In this document: piece after piece, positions 47,311-60,425 of the stretch
Position numbering within the stretch: the first letter of the stretch is position 1
Layout of the letters: each line of letters starts with the position of its first letter
Assembly (NCBI GenBank): GCA_920105625.2
Contig: OV050030.1
Location: forward strand, 244,497,889-244,561,888
Reading direction: 5' to 3'
DNA: 64,000 nt
Source of the DNA: Clusia tigrina
Lineage: Eukaryota > Arthropoda > Insecta > Diptera > Clusiidae
Notes under the pieces: model-generated
The model's input: the letters and a program-made list of their open reading frames with translations, nothing else
Told to the model about the DNA's origin: nothing
Database searches by the model: none
Translations under genes and position numbers: made by a program

Positions 47311-47898
47311 CCATTTGAAGTTTTATCAGTGTTTGATTTGGGGCTCAAGGGTAGCATAGCTTTGAGCGAAAGCTTAAATTGACAAGAGGCTCGAGTACTT
47401 TATTGTTACAAAATTTCAAGGTTTTATGACGCTCCAGTAAAAAGTTACAAGCATTTGTATGTTGCAAACTTTGATAGGTGTAGGACGTACCGTATAGAAG
47501 TTAGGGCCATTTGAAGTTTTATCAATGTTTGATTTGAGACTCAAGGGTAGCATAGCTTTGAGCGATAGCTTCAATTGACAAGAGGCTCGAGTACTTTATT
47601 GTTACAAAATTTCAAGGTTTTATGACGCTCCAGTAAAAAGTTACAAGCAATTGTATGTTGCAAACTTTGATAGGTGTAGGACGTACCGTATAGAAGTTAG
47701 GGCCATTTGAAGTTTTATCAGTGTTTGATTTGAGACTCAAGGGTAGCATAGCTTTGAGCGATAGCTTAAATTGACAAGAGGCTCGAGTACTTTATTGTTA
47801 CAAAATTTCAAGGTTTTATGACGCTCCAGTAAAAAGTTACAAGCATTTGTATGTTGCAAACTTTGATAGGTGTAGGACGTACCGTATAGAAGTTAGGG
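47311..47898. repeat. Trimer duplication, copy 1 (588 bp)
   Basis: Monomers: GGGGCTC with GCGAAAGC (47311), ATCAATG with GAGACTC, CTTCAATTG and GCAATTG (47507), GAGACTC with CTTAAATTG (47703). Two consensus-like monomers (46919 and 47115) precede it. Confidence 0.9.
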
Positions 47899-48485
47899 CC
47901 ATTTGAAGTTTTATCAGTGTTTGATTTGGGGCTCAAGGGTAGCATAGCGTTGAGCGAAAGCTTAAATTGACAAGAGGCTCGAGTACTTTATTGTTACAAA
48001 ATTTCAAGGTTTTATGACGCTCCAGTAAAAAGTTACAAGCATTTGTATGTTGCAAACTTTGATAGGTGTAGGACGTACCGTATAGAAGTTAGGGCCATTT
48101 GAAGTTTTATCAATGTTTGATTTGAGACTCAAGGGTAGCATAGCTTTGAGCGATAGCTTCAATTGACAAGAGGCTCGAGTACTTTATTGTTACAAAATTT
48201 CAAGGTTTTATGACGCTCCAGTAAAAAGTTACAAGCAATTGTATGTTGCAAACTTTGATAGGTGTAGGACGTACCGTATAGAAGTTAGGGCCATTTGAAG
48301 TTTTATCAGTGTTTGATTTGAGACTCAAGGGTAGCATAGCTTTGAGCGATAGCTTAAATTGACAAGAGGCTCGAGTACTTTATTGTTACAAAATTTCAAG
48401 GTTTTATGACGCTGCAGTAAAAAGTTACAACATTTGTATGTTGCAAACTTTGATAGGTGTAGGACTTACCGTATAGAAGTTAGGG
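47899..48485. repeat. Trimer duplication, copy 2 (587 bp)
   Basis: Same three types at 47899, 48095 and 48291. The first has GCGTTGAGCG where copy 1 has GCTTTGAGCG, and the last has GCTGCAGT and lacks one G in ACAACATTTG, making it 195 bp. Confidence 0.9.
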
Positions 48486-48877
48486 CAATTTGAAGTTTTA
48501 TCAGTGTTTGATTTGGGACTCAAGGGTAGCATAGCTTTGAGCGATAGCGTAAATTGACAAGAGGCTCGAGTACTTTATTGTTACAAAATTTCAAGGTTTT
48601 ATGACGCTCCAGTAAAAAGTTACAAGCATTTGTATGTTGCAAACTTTGATAGGTGTAGGACGTACCGTATAGAAGTTAGGGCCATTTGAAGTTTTATCAG
48701 TGTTTGATTTGGGGCTCAAGGGTAGCATAGCTTTGAGCGATAGCTTAAATTGACAAGAGGCTCGAGTACTTTATTGTTACAAAATTTCAAGGTTTTATGA
48801 CGCTCCAGTAAAAAGTTACAAGCATTTGTTTGTTGCAAACTTTGATAGGTGTAGGAAGTACCGTATAGAAGTTAGGG
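48486..48877. repeat. Two monomers before the large junction
   Basis: 48486 begins CAATTTG and has AGCGTAAATTG; 48682 is GGGGCTC with TTGTTTGTTGC and GGAAGTACC. They are the last monomers of the left 16,441-bp unit before the joint. Confidence 0.85.
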
Positions 48878-49073
48878 CCATTTGAAGTTTCATCAGTGTT
48901 TGACTTGGGACTCAAGGGTGGCATAGCTTTGAGCGATAGCTTATATTGACAAGAGGCTCGAGTACTTTATTGTTACAAAATTTCAATGTGTTATGACGCT
49001 CCAGTAAAAAGTTACAAGCATTTGTATGTTGCAAACTTTGATAGGCGCAGGACGTACCGTATAGAAGTTAGGG
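48878..49073. repeat. Junction monomer of the 16,441-bp duplication
   Basis: The left part has GTTTCATCAG, GGTGGC and TTATATTG (type of 33221, private TTTGACTTGG). The right part has AAAAAGTTAC, GTTGCAAAC and GATAGGCGCAGG (type of 32437). The switch falls in the stretch 48944-49011, where both parents are identical. Position and register match an unequal crossover between sister arrays. Confidence 0.93.
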
Positions 49074-51817
49074 CCATTTGAAGTTTTATCAGTGTTTGAT
49101 TTGGGACTTAAGGGTAGCATAGCTTTGAGCGATAGCTTCAATTGACAAGAGGCTCGAGTACTTTATTGTTGCAAAATTTCAAGGTTTTATAACGCTCCAG
49201 TGAAAAGTTACAAGCATTTGTATGTTGCAAACTTTGATAGGTGTAGGACGTACTGTATAGAAGTTAGGGCCATTTGACGTTTTATCAGTGTTTGATTTGG
49301 GACTCAAGGGTAGCATAGCTTTGAGCGATAGCGTAAATTGACAAGAGGCTCGAGTACTTTATTGTTACAAAATTTCAAGGTTTTATGACGCTCCAGTAAA
49401 AAGTTACAAGCATTTGTATGTTGCAAACTTTGATAGGTGTAGGACGTACCGTATAAAAGTTAGGGCCATTTGAAGATTTATCAGTGTTTGATTTGGGGCT
49501 CAAGGGTAGCATAGCTTTGAGCGATAACTTAAATTGACAAGAGGCTCGAGTACTTTATTGTTACAAAATTTCAAGGTTTTATGACGCTCCAGTAAAAAGT
49601 TACAAGCATTTGTATGTTGCAAACTTTGATAGGTGTAGGAAGTACCGTATAGAAGTTAGGGCCATTTGAAGTTTCATCAGTGTTTGATTTGGGACTCAAG
49701 GGTGGCATAGCTTTGAGCGATAGCTTATATTGACAAGAGGCTCGAGTACTTTATTGTTACAAAATTTCAATGTGTTATGACGCTCCAGTAAAAAGATACA
49801 AGCATTTGTATGTTTCAAACTTTGATAGTTGTAGGACGTACCGTATAGAAGTTAGGGCCATTTGAAATTTTATCAGTGTTTGATTTGGGACTCAAGGGTA
49901 GCATAGCTTTGAGCGATAGCTTCAATTGACAAGAGGCTCGAGTACTTTATTATTACAAAATTTCAAGGTTTTATAACGCTCCAGTAAAAAGTTACAAGCA
50001 TTTGTATGTTGCAACCTTTGATAGGTGTAGGACGTACCGTATAGAAGTTAGGGCCATTTGAAGTTTTATCAGTGTTTGATTTGGGGCTCACGGGTAGCAT
50101 AGCTTTGAGCGATAGCTTAAATTGACAAGAGGCTCGAGTACTTTATTGTTACAAAATTTCAAGGTTTTATGACGCTCCAGTAAAAAGTTACAAGCATTTG
50201 TATGTTGCAAACTTTGATAGGTGTAGGAAGTACCGTATAGAAGTTAGGGCCATTTGAAGTTTTATCAGTGTTTGATTTGGGACTCAAGGGTAGCATAGCT
50301 TTGAGCGATAGCTTCAATTGACAAGAGGCTCGAGTACTTTATTGTTACAAAATTTCAAGGTTTTATGACGCTCCAGTAAAAAGTTACAAGCAATTGTATG
50401 TTGCAAACTTTGATAGGTGTAGGACGTACCGTATAGAAGTTAGGGCCATTTGAAGTTTTATCAGTGTTTGATTTGGAACTCAAGGGTAGCATAGCTTTGA
50501 GCGATAACTTAAATTGACAAGAGGCTCGAGTACTTTATTGTTACAAAATTTCAAGGTTTTATGACGCTCCAGTAAAAAGTTACAAGCATTTGTAAGTTGC
50601 AAACTTTGATAGGTGTAGGACTTACCGTATAGAAATTAGGGCAATTTGAAGTTTTATCAGTGTTTGATTTGGGATTCAAGGGTAGCATGGCTTTGAGCGA
50701 TAGCGTAAATTGACAAGAGGCTCGAGTACTTTATTGTTACAAAATTTCAAGGTTTTATGACGCTCCAGTAAAAAGTTACAAGCATTTGTATGTTGCAAAC
50801 TTTGATAGGTGTAGGACGTACCTTATAGAAGTTAGGGCCATTTGAAGTTTTAGCAGTGTTTGATTTGGGACTCAAGGTTGGCATAGCTTTGAGCGATAGC
50901 TTAAATTGACAAGAGGCTCGAGTACTTTATTGTTACAAAATTTCAATGTGTTATGACGCTCCAGTAAAAAGTTACAAGCATTTGTATGTTGCAAACTTTG
51001 ATAGGTGCAGGACGTACCGTATAGAAGTTAGGGCCATTTGAAGTTTTATCAGTGTTTGATTTGGGACTCAAGGGTAGCATAGCTTTGAGCGATAGCTTCA
51101 ATTGACAAGAGGCTCGAGTACTTTATTGTTGCAAAATTTCAAGGTTTTATAACGCTCCAGTGAAAAGTTACAAGCATTTGTATGTTGCAAACTTTGATAG
51201 GTGTAGGACGTACTGTATAGAAGTTAGGGCCATTTGACGTTTTATCAGTGTTTCATTTGGGACTCAAGGGTAGCATAGCTTTGAGCGATAGCGTAAATTG
51301 ACAAGAGGCTCGAGTACTTTATTGTTACAAAATTTCAAGGTTTTATGACGCTCCAGTAAAAAGTTACAAGCATTTGTATGTTGCAAACTTTGATAGGTGT
51401 AGGACGTACCGTATAGAAGTTAGGGCCATTTGAAGATTTATCAGTGTTTGATTTGGGGCTCAAGGGTAGCATAGCTTTGAGCGATAACTTAAATTGACAA
51501 GAGGCTCGAGTACTTTATTGTTACAAAATTTCAAGGTTTTATGACGCTCCAGTAAAAAGTTACAAGCATTTGTATGTTGCAAACTTTGATAGGTGTAGGA
51601 AGTACCGTATAGAAGTTAGGGCCATTTGAAGTTTCATCAGTGTTTGATTTGGGACTCAAGGGTGGCATAGCTTTGAGTGATAGCTTATATTGACAAGAGG
51701 CTCGAGTACTTTATTGTTACAAAATTTCAATGTGTTATGACGCTCCAGTAAAAAGATACAAGCATTTGTATGTTTCAAACTTTGATAGTTGTAGGACGTA
51801 CCGTATAGAAGTTAGGG

Positions 51818-52797
51818 CCATTTGAAATTTTATCAGTGTTTGATTTGGGACTCAAGGGTAGCATAGCTTTGAGCGATAGCTTCAATAGACAAGAGGCTCG
51901 AGTACTTTATTATTACAAAATTTCAAGGTTTTATAACGCTCCAGTAAAAAGTTACAAGCATTTGTATGTTGCAACCTTTGATAGGTGTAGGACGTACCGT
52001 ATAGAAGTTAGGGCCATTTGAAGTTTTATCAGTGTTTGATTTGGGGCTCACGGGTAGCATAGCTTTGAGCGATAGCTTAAATTGACAAGAGGCTCGAGTA
52101 CTTTATTGTTACAAAATTTCAAGGTTTTATGACGCTCCAGTAAAAAGTTACAAGCATTTGTATGTTGCAAACTTTGATAGGTGTAGGAAGTACCGTATAG
52201 AAGTTAGGGCCATTTGAAGTTTTATCAGTGTTTGATTTGGGACTCAAGGGTAGCATAGCTTTGAGCGATAGCTTCAATTGACAAGAGGCTCGAGTACTTT
52301 ATTGTTACAAAATTTCAAGGTTTTATTACGCTCCAGTAAAAAGTTACAAGCATTTGTATGTTTCAAACTTTGATAGTTGTAGGACGTACCGTATAGAAGT
52401 TAGCGCCATTTGAAATTTTATCAATGTTTGATTTGGGACCCAAGGGTAGCATAGCTTTGAGCGATAGCTTAAATTGACAAGAGGCTCGAGTACTTTATTA
52501 TTACAAAATTTCAAGGTTTTATAACGCTGCAGTAAAAAGTTACAAGCATTTGTATGTTGCAAGCTTTGATAGGTGTAGGACGTACCATATAGAAGTTAGG
52601 GCCATTTGAAGATTTATCAGTGTTTGATTTGGGACTCAAGGGTAGCATAGCTTTGAGCGATAGCTTCAATTTACAAGAGGCTCGAGTACTTTATTGTTAC
52701 AAAATTTCAAGGTTTTATGACGCTCCAGTAAAAAGTTACAAGCATTTGTATGTTGCAAACTTTGATAGGTGCAGGACGTACCGTATAGAAGTTAGGG
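51818..52797. repeat. Module P, copy 5 (B partner of 35377-36356)
   Basis: Same order as the partner. Three of the four B-private substitutions fall here: 51887 (TTGAC to TAGAC, which also removes the in-frame TGA), 52440 (GGGACCC) and 52529 (GCTGCAG). Confidence 0.93.
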
Positions 52798-53581
52798 CCA
52801 TTTGAAGTTTTATCAGTGTTTGATTTGGGACTCAAGGGTAGCATAGCTTTGAGCGATAGCTTCAATTGACAAGAGGCTCGAGTACTTTATTGTTGCAAAA
52901 TTTCAAGGTTTTATAACGCTCCAGTGAAAAGTTACAAACATTTGTATGTTGCAAACTTTGATAGGTGTAGGACGTACTGTATAGAAGTTAGGGCCATTTG
53001 ACGTTTTATCAGTGTTTGATTTGGGACTCAAGGGTAGCATAGCTTTGAGCGATAGCGTAAATTGACAAGAGGCTCGAGTACTTTATTGTTACAAAATTTC
53101 AAGGTTTTATGACGCTCCAGTAAAAAGTTACAAGCATTTGTATGTTGCAAACTTTGATAGGTGTAGGACGTACCGTATAGAAGTTAGGGCCATTTGAAGA
53201 TTTATCAGTGTTTGATTTGGGGCTCAAGGGTAGCATAGCTTTGAGCGATAACTTAAATTGACAAGAGGCTCGAGTACTTTATTGTTACAAAATTTCAAGG
53301 TTTTATGACGCTCCAGTAAAAAGTTACAAGCATTTGTATGTTGCAAACTTTGATAGGTGTAGGAAGTACCGTATAGAAGTTAGGGCCATTTGAAGTTTCA
53401 TCAGTGTTTGATTTGGGACTCAAGGGTGGCATAGCTTTGAGCGATAGCTTATATTGACAAGAGGCTCGAGTACTTTATTGTTACAAAATTTCAATGTGTT
53501 ATGACGCTCCAGTAAAAAGATACAATCATTTGTATGTTTCAAACTTTGATAGTTGTAGGACGTACCGTATAGAAGTTAGGG

Positions 53582-54561
53582 CCATTTGAAATTTTATCAG
53601 TGTTTGATTTGGGACTCAAGGGTAGCATAGCTTTGAGCGATAGCTTCAATTGACAAGAGGCTCGAGTACTTTATTATTACAAAATTTCAAGGTTTTATAA
53701 CGCTCCAGTAAAAAGTTACAAGCATTTGTATGTTGCAACCTTTGATAGGTGTAGGACGTACCGTATAGAAGTTAGGGCCATTTGAAGTTTTATCAGTGTT
53801 TGATTTGGGGCTCACGGGTAGCATAGCTTTGAGCGATAGCTTAAATTGACAAGAGGCTCGAGTACTTTATTGTTACAAACTTTCAAGGTTTTATGACGCT
53901 CCAGTAAAAAGTTACAAGCATTTGTATGTTGCAAACTTTGATAGGTGTAGGAAGTACCGTATAGAAGTTAGGGCCATTTGAAGTTTTATCAGTGTTTGAT
54001 TTGGGACTCAAGGGTAGCATAGCTTTGAGCGATAGCTTCAATTGACAAGAGGCTCGAGTACTTTATTGTTACAAAATTTCAAGGTTTTATTACGCTCCAG
54101 TAAAAAGTTACAAGCATTTGTATGTTTCAAACTTTGATAGTTGTAGGACGTACCGTATAGAAGTTAGCGCCATTTGAAATTTTATCAATGTTTGATTTGG
54201 GACTCAAGGGTAGCATAGCTTTGAGCGATAGCTTAAATTGACAAGAGGCTCGAGTACTTTATTATTACAAAATTTCAAGGTTTTATAACGCTCCAGTAAA
54301 AAGTTACAAGCATTTGTATGTTGCAAGCTTTGATAGGTGTAGGACGTACCATATAGAAGTTAGGGCCATTTGAAGATTTATCAGTGTTTGATTTGGGACT
54401 CAAGGGTAGCATAGCTTTGAGCGATAGCTTCAATTTACAAGAGGCTCGAGTACTTTATTGTTACAAAATTTCAAGGTTTTATGACGCTCCAGTAAAAAGT
54501 TACAAGCATTTGTATGTTGCAAACTTTGATAGGTGTAGGACGAACCGAATAGAAGTTAGGG
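53582..54561. repeat. Module P, copy 6 (B partner of 37141-38120)
   Basis: Same order; it has CAAACTTTCAAGG where the A partner has CAAACTTTTAAGG. The final monomer carries TTTACAAG and CGAACCGAATAG. Confidence 0.93.
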
Positions 54562-56318
54562 CCATTTGAAGTTTTATCAGTGTTTGATTTGGGACTCAAG
54601 GGTGGCATAGCTTTGAGCGATAGCTTAAATTGACAAGAGGCTCGAGTGCTTTATTGATACAAAAGTTCAAGGTTTTATGATGATCCAGTAAAAAGTTACA
54701 AGCATTTGTATGTTGCAAACTTTGATAGGTGTAGGACGAACCGAATAGAAGTTAGGGCCATTTGAAGTTTTATCAGTGTTTGATTTGGGACTCAAGGGTA
54801 GCATAGCTTTGAGCGATAGCTTAAATTGACAAGAGGCTCGAGTACTTTATTATTACAAAATTTCAAGGTTTTATAACGCTCCAGTAAAAAGTTACAAGCA
54901 TTTGTATGTTGCAAACTTTGATAGGTGTACCGTATAGAAGTTAGGGCCATTTGAAGTTTTATCAGTGTTTGATTTGGGACTCAAGGGTAGCATAGCTTTG
55001 AGCGATAGCTTCAATTGACAAGAGGCTCGAGTACTTTATTGTTGCAAAATTTCAAGGTTTTATAACGCTCCAGTGAAAAGTTACAAACATTTGTATGTTG
55101 CAAACTTTGATAGGTGTAGGACGTACTGTATAGAAGTTAGGGCCATTTGACGTTTTATCAGTGTTTGATTTGGGACTCAAGGGTAGCATAGCTTTGAGCG
55201 ATAGCGTAAATTGACAAGAGGCTCGAGTACTTTATTGTTACAAAATTTCAAGGTTTTATGACGCTCCAGTAAAAAGTTACAAGCATTTGTATGTTGCAAA
55301 CTTTGATAGGTGTAGGACGTACCGTATAGAAGTTAGGGCCATTTGAAGATTTATCAGCGTTTGATTTGGGGCTCAAGGGTAGCATAGCTTTGAGCGATAA
55401 CTTAAATTGACAAGAGGCTCGAGTACTTTATTGTTACAAAATTTCAAGGTTTTATGACGCTCCAGTAAAAAGTTACAAGCATTTGTATGTTGCAAACTTT
55501 GAGAGGTGTAGGAAGTACCGTATAGAAGTTAGGGCCATTTGAAGTTTCATCAGTGTTTGATTTGGGACTCAAGGGTGGCATAGCTTTGAGCGATAGCTTA
55601 TATTGACAAGAGGCTCGAGTACTTTATTGTTATAAAATTTCAATGTGTTATGACGCTCCAGTAAAAAGATACAAGCATTTGTATGTTTCAAACTTTGATA
55701 GTTGTAGGACGTACCGTATAGAAGTTAGGGCCATTTGAAATTTTATCAGTGTTTGATTTGGGACTCAAGGGTAGCATAGCTTTGAGCGATAGCTTCAATT
55801 GACAAGAGGCTCGAGTACTTTATTATTACAAAATTTCAAGGTTTTATAACGCTCCAGTAAAAAGTTACAAGCATTTGTATGTTGCAACCTTTGATAGGTG
55901 TAGGACGTACCGTATAGAAGTTAGGGCCATTTGAAGTTTTATCAGTGTTTGATTTGGGGCTCACGGGTAGCATAGCTTTGAGCGATAGCTTAAATTGACA
56001 AGAGGCTCGAGTACTTTATTGTTACAAACTTTCAAGGTTTTATGACGCTCCAGTAAAAAGTTACAAGCATTTGTATGTTGCAAACTTTGATAGGTGTAGG
56101 AAGTACCGTATAGAAGTTAGGGCCATTTGAAGTTTTATCAGTGTTTGATTTGGGACTCAAGGGTAGCATAGCTTTGAGCGATAGCTTCAATTGACAAGAG
56201 GCTCGAGTACTTTATTATTACAAAATTTCAAGGTTTTATAACGCTCCAGTAAAAAGTTACAAGCATTTGTATGTTGCAAGCTTTGATAGGTGTAGGACGT
56301 ACCGTATAGAAGTTAGGG
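53974..56318. repeat. 2345-bp unit in copy B
   Basis: It is the partner of 37533-39877 and includes the 189-mer at 54758. Its first 973 bp repeat at 56319-57291, exactly as in unit A, so the 2345-bp duplication predates the 16.4 kb one. Confidence 0.92.
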
Positions 56319-57102
56319 CCATTTGAAATTTTATCAGTGTTTGATTTGGGACTCAAGGGTAGCATAGCTTTGAGCGATAGCTTCAATTGACAAGAGGCTC
56401 GAGTACTTTATTGTTACAAAATTTCAAGGTTTTATTACGCTCCAGTAAAAAGTTACAAGCATTTGTATGTTTCAAACTTTGATAGTTGTAGGACGTACCG
56501 TATAGAAGTTAGCGCCATTTGAAATTTTATCAATGTTTGATTTGGGACTCAAGGGTAGCATAGCTTTGAGCGATAGCTTAAATTGACAAGAGGCTCGAGT
56601 ACTTTATTATTACAAAATTTCAAGGTTTTATAACGCTCCAGTAAAAAGTTACAAGCATTTGTATGTTGCAAGCTTTGATAGGTGTAGGACGTACCATATA
56701 GAAGTTAGGGCCATTTGAAGATTTATCAGTGTTTGATTTGGGACTCAAGGGTAGCATAGCTTTGAGCGATAGCTTCAATTTACAAGAGGCTCGAGTACTT
56801 TATTGTTACAAAATTTCAAGGTTTTATGACGCTCCAGTAAAAAGTTACAAGCATTTGTATGTTGCAAACTTTGATAGGTGTAGGACGAACCGAATAGAAG
56901 TTAGGGCCATTTGAAGTTTTATCAGTGTTTGATTTGGGACTCAAGGGTGGCATAGCTTTGAGCGATAGCTTAAATTGACAAGAGGCTCGAGTGCTTTATT
57001 GATACAAAAGTTCAAGGTTTTATGATGATCCAGTAAAAAGTTACAAGCATTTGTATGTTGCAAACTTTGATAGGTGTAGGACGAACCGAATAGAAGTTAG
57101 GG

Positions 57103-58273
57103 CCATTTGAAGTTTTATCAGTGTTTGATTTGGGACTCAAGGGTAGCATAGCTTTGAGCGATAGCTTAAATTGACAAGAGGCTCGAGTACTTTATTATTA
57201 CAAAATTTCAAGGTTTTATAACGCTCCAGTAAAAAGTTACAAGCATTTGTATGTTGCAAACTTTGATAGGTGTACCGTATAGAAGTTAGGGCCATTTGAA
57301 GTTTTATCAGTGTTTGATTTGGGACTCAAGGGTAGCATAGCTTTGAGCGATAACTTAAATTGACAAGAGGCTCGAGTGCTTTATTGATACAAAAGTTCAA
57401 GGTTTTATGATGATCCAGTAAAAAGTTACAAGCATTTGTATGTTGCAAACTTTGATAGGTGTAGGACGTACCGTTTAGAATTTAAAGGCCATTTGAAGTT
57501 TTAGCAGTGTTTGATTTGGGACTCAAGGGTAGCATAGCTTTGAGCGATAGCTTAAATTGACAAGAGGCTCGAGTACTTTATTGTTACAAAATTTCAAGGT
57601 TTTATGACGCTCCAGTAAAAAGTTACAAGCATTTGTATGTTGCAAGCTTTGATAGGTGTAGGAAGTACCGTATAGAATTTAAAGGCCATTTGAAGTTTTA
57701 GCAGTGTTTGATTTGGGACTCAAGGGTAGAATAGCTTTGAGCGATAGCTTAAATTGACAACAGGCTCGAGTACTTTATTGTTATAAAATTTCAAGGTTGT
57801 ATGACGCTCCAGTAAAAAGTTACAAGCATTTGTATGTTGCAAACTTTGATAGGTGTAGGACGTACCGTATAGAAGTTAGGGCCATTTGAAGTTTTATCAG
57901 TGTTTGATTTGGGATTCAAGGGTAGCATAGCTTTGAGCGATAGCGTAAATTGACAAGAGGCTCGAGAACTTTATTGTTACAAAATTTCAAGGTTTTATGA
58001 CGCTCCAGTAAAAAGTTACAAGCATTTGTATGTTGCAAACTTTGATAGGTGTAGGACGAACCGTATAGAAGTTCCGGCCATTTGAAGATTTATCAGTGTT
58101 TGATTTGGGACTCAAGGGTAGCATAGCTTTGAGCGATAGCTTAAATTGACAAGAGGCTCGAGTACTTTTTTGTTACAAAATTTCAAGGTTTTATAACGCT
58201 CCAGTAAAAAGTTACAAGCATTTGTATGTTGCAAACTTTGATAGGTGTAGGACGTACCGTATAGAAGTTAGGG
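57103..58273. repeat. Module N, copy 5 (B partner of 40662-41832)
   Basis: Six monomers with the same truncation before a GGGGCTCACGGG monomer. The only difference seen is TATAAAATT at 57784 where A has TACAAAATT. Confidence 0.93.
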
Positions 58274-58861
58274 CCATTTGAAGTTTTATCAGTGTTTGAT
58301 TTGGGGCTCACGGGTAGCATAGCTTTGAGCGATAGCTTAAATTGACAAGAGGCTCGAGTACTCTATTGTTACAAAATTTCAAGGTTTTATGACGCTCCAG
58401 TAAAAAGTTACAAGCATTTGTATGTTGCAAACTTTGATAGGTGTAGGAAGTACCGTATAGAAGTTAGGGCCATTTGAAGTTTTATCAGTGTTTGATTTGG
58501 GACTCAAGGGTAGCATAGCTTTGAGCGATAGCTTCAATTGACAAGAGGCTCGAGTAGTTTATTGTTACAAAATTTCAAGGTTTTATTACGCTCCAGTAAA
58601 AAGTTACAAGCATTTGTATGTTTCAAACTTTGATAGTTGTAGGACGTACCGTATAGATGTTAGCGCCATTTGAAATTTTATCAATGTTTGATTTGGGACT
58701 CAAGGGTAGCATAGCTTTGAGCGATAGCTTAAATTGACAAGAGGCTCGAGTACTTTATTATTACAAAATTTCAAGGTTTTATAACGCTCCAGTAAAAAGT
58801 TACAAGCATTTGTATGTTGCAAGCTTTGATAGGTGTAGGACGTACCGTATAGAAGTTAGGG

Positions 58862-60425
58862 CCATTTGAAGATTTATCAGTGTTTGATTTGGGACTCAAG
58901 GGTAGCATAGCTTTGAGCGATAGCTTAAATTGACAAGAGGCTCGAATACTTTATTGTTACAAAATTTCAAGGTTTTATGACGCTCCAGTAAAAAGTTACA
59001 AGCATTTGTATGTTCCAAACTTTGATAGGTGTACCGTATAGAAGTTAGGGCCATTTGAAGTTTTATCAGTGTTTGATTTGGGACTCAAGGGTAGCATAGC
59101 TTTGAGCGATAACGTAAATTGACAAGAGGCTCGAGTGCTTTATTGATACAAAATTTCAAGGTTTTATGATGATCCAGTAAAAAGTTACAAGCATTTTTAT
59201 GTTGCAAACTTTGATAGGTGTAGGACGTACCGTTTAGAATTTAAAGGCCATTTGAAGTTTTAGCAGTGTTTGATTTGGGACTCAAGGGTAGCATAGCTTT
59301 GAGCGATAGCTTAAATTGACAAGAGGCTCGAGTACTTTATTGTTACAAAATTTCAAGGTTTTATGACGCTCCAGTAAAAAGTTACAAGCATTTGTATGTT
59401 GCAAGCTTTGATAGGTGTAGCACGTACCGTATAGAAATTAAAGGCCATTTGAAGTTTTAACAGTGTTTGATTTGGGACTCAAGGGTAGCATAGCTTTGAG
59501 CGATAGCTTAAATTGACAAGAGGCTCGAGTACTTTATTGGTACAAAATTTCAAGGTTTTATGACGCTCCAGTAAAAAGTTACAAGCATTTGTATGTTGCA
59601 AGCTTTGATAGGTGTAGGACGTACCGTATAGAATTTAAAGGCCATTTGAAGTTTTAGCAGTGTTTGATTTGGGACTCAAGGGTAGAATAGCTTTGAGCGA
59701 TAGCTTAAATTGACAACAGGCTCGAGTACTTTATTGTTACAAAATTTAAAGGTTGTATGACGCTCCAGTAAAAAGTTACAAGCATTTGTATGTTGCAAAC
59801 TTTGATAGGTGTAGGACGTACCGTATAGAAGTTAGGGCCATTTGAAGTTTTATCAGTGTTTGATTTGGGACTCAAGGGTAGCATAGCTTTGAGCGATAGC
59901 GTAAATTGACAAGAGGCTCGAGAACTTTATTGTTACAAAATTTCAAGGTTTTATGACGCTCCAGTAAAAAGTTACAAGCATTTGTATGTTGCAAACTTTG
60001 ATAGGTGTAGGACGAACCGTATAGAAGTTCCGGCCATTTGAAGATTTATCAGTGTTTGATTTGTGACTCAAGGGTAGCATAGCTTTGAGCGATAGCTTAA
60101 ATTGACAAGAGGCTCGAGTACTTTTTTGTTACAAAATTTCAAGGTTTTATGACGCTCCAGTAAAAAGTTACAAGCATTTGTATGTTGCAAACTTTGATAG
60201 GTGTAGGACGTACCGTATAGAAGTTAGGGCAATTTGAAGTTTTATCAGTGTTTGATTTGGGACTCAAGGGTAGCATAGCTTTGAGCGTTAGCTTAAATTG
60301 ACAAGAGGCTCGAGTACTTTATTGTTACAAAATTTCAAGGTTTTATGACGCTCCAGTAAAAAGTTACAAGCATTTGTATGTTGCAAACTTTGATAGGTGT
60401 AGGACGTACCGTATAGAAGTTAGGG
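58862..60425. repeat. Module N, copy 6, eight monomers (B partner of 42421-43984)
   Basis: It retains the extra 197-bp monomer and every private marker of its partner (TGTAGCACG, TTGGTACAAAA, GAGCGTTAGC). I saw no difference inside this interval. Confidence 0.93.

Larger units (their letters stand above)
32571..49011. repeat. 16,441-bp tandem segmental duplication, left unit (A)
   Basis: It contains the second part of 28-mer copy 2, module P copies 2-4, both 2345-bp copies, module N copies 2-4 and the trimer duplication. Boundaries can slide by up to 68 bp because the flanking monomers are identical there (32503-32570 against 48944-49011). Its last roughly 1.45 kb has no partner inside the window. 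Confidence 0.95.

Noticed and set aside
52344..52562. 72-codon minus-strand open frames (also at 21412 and 23757)
   Set aside because: They are reverse-strand readings across two monomers that happen to lack stops. They are present only in particular monomer pairs, with no coding signal.
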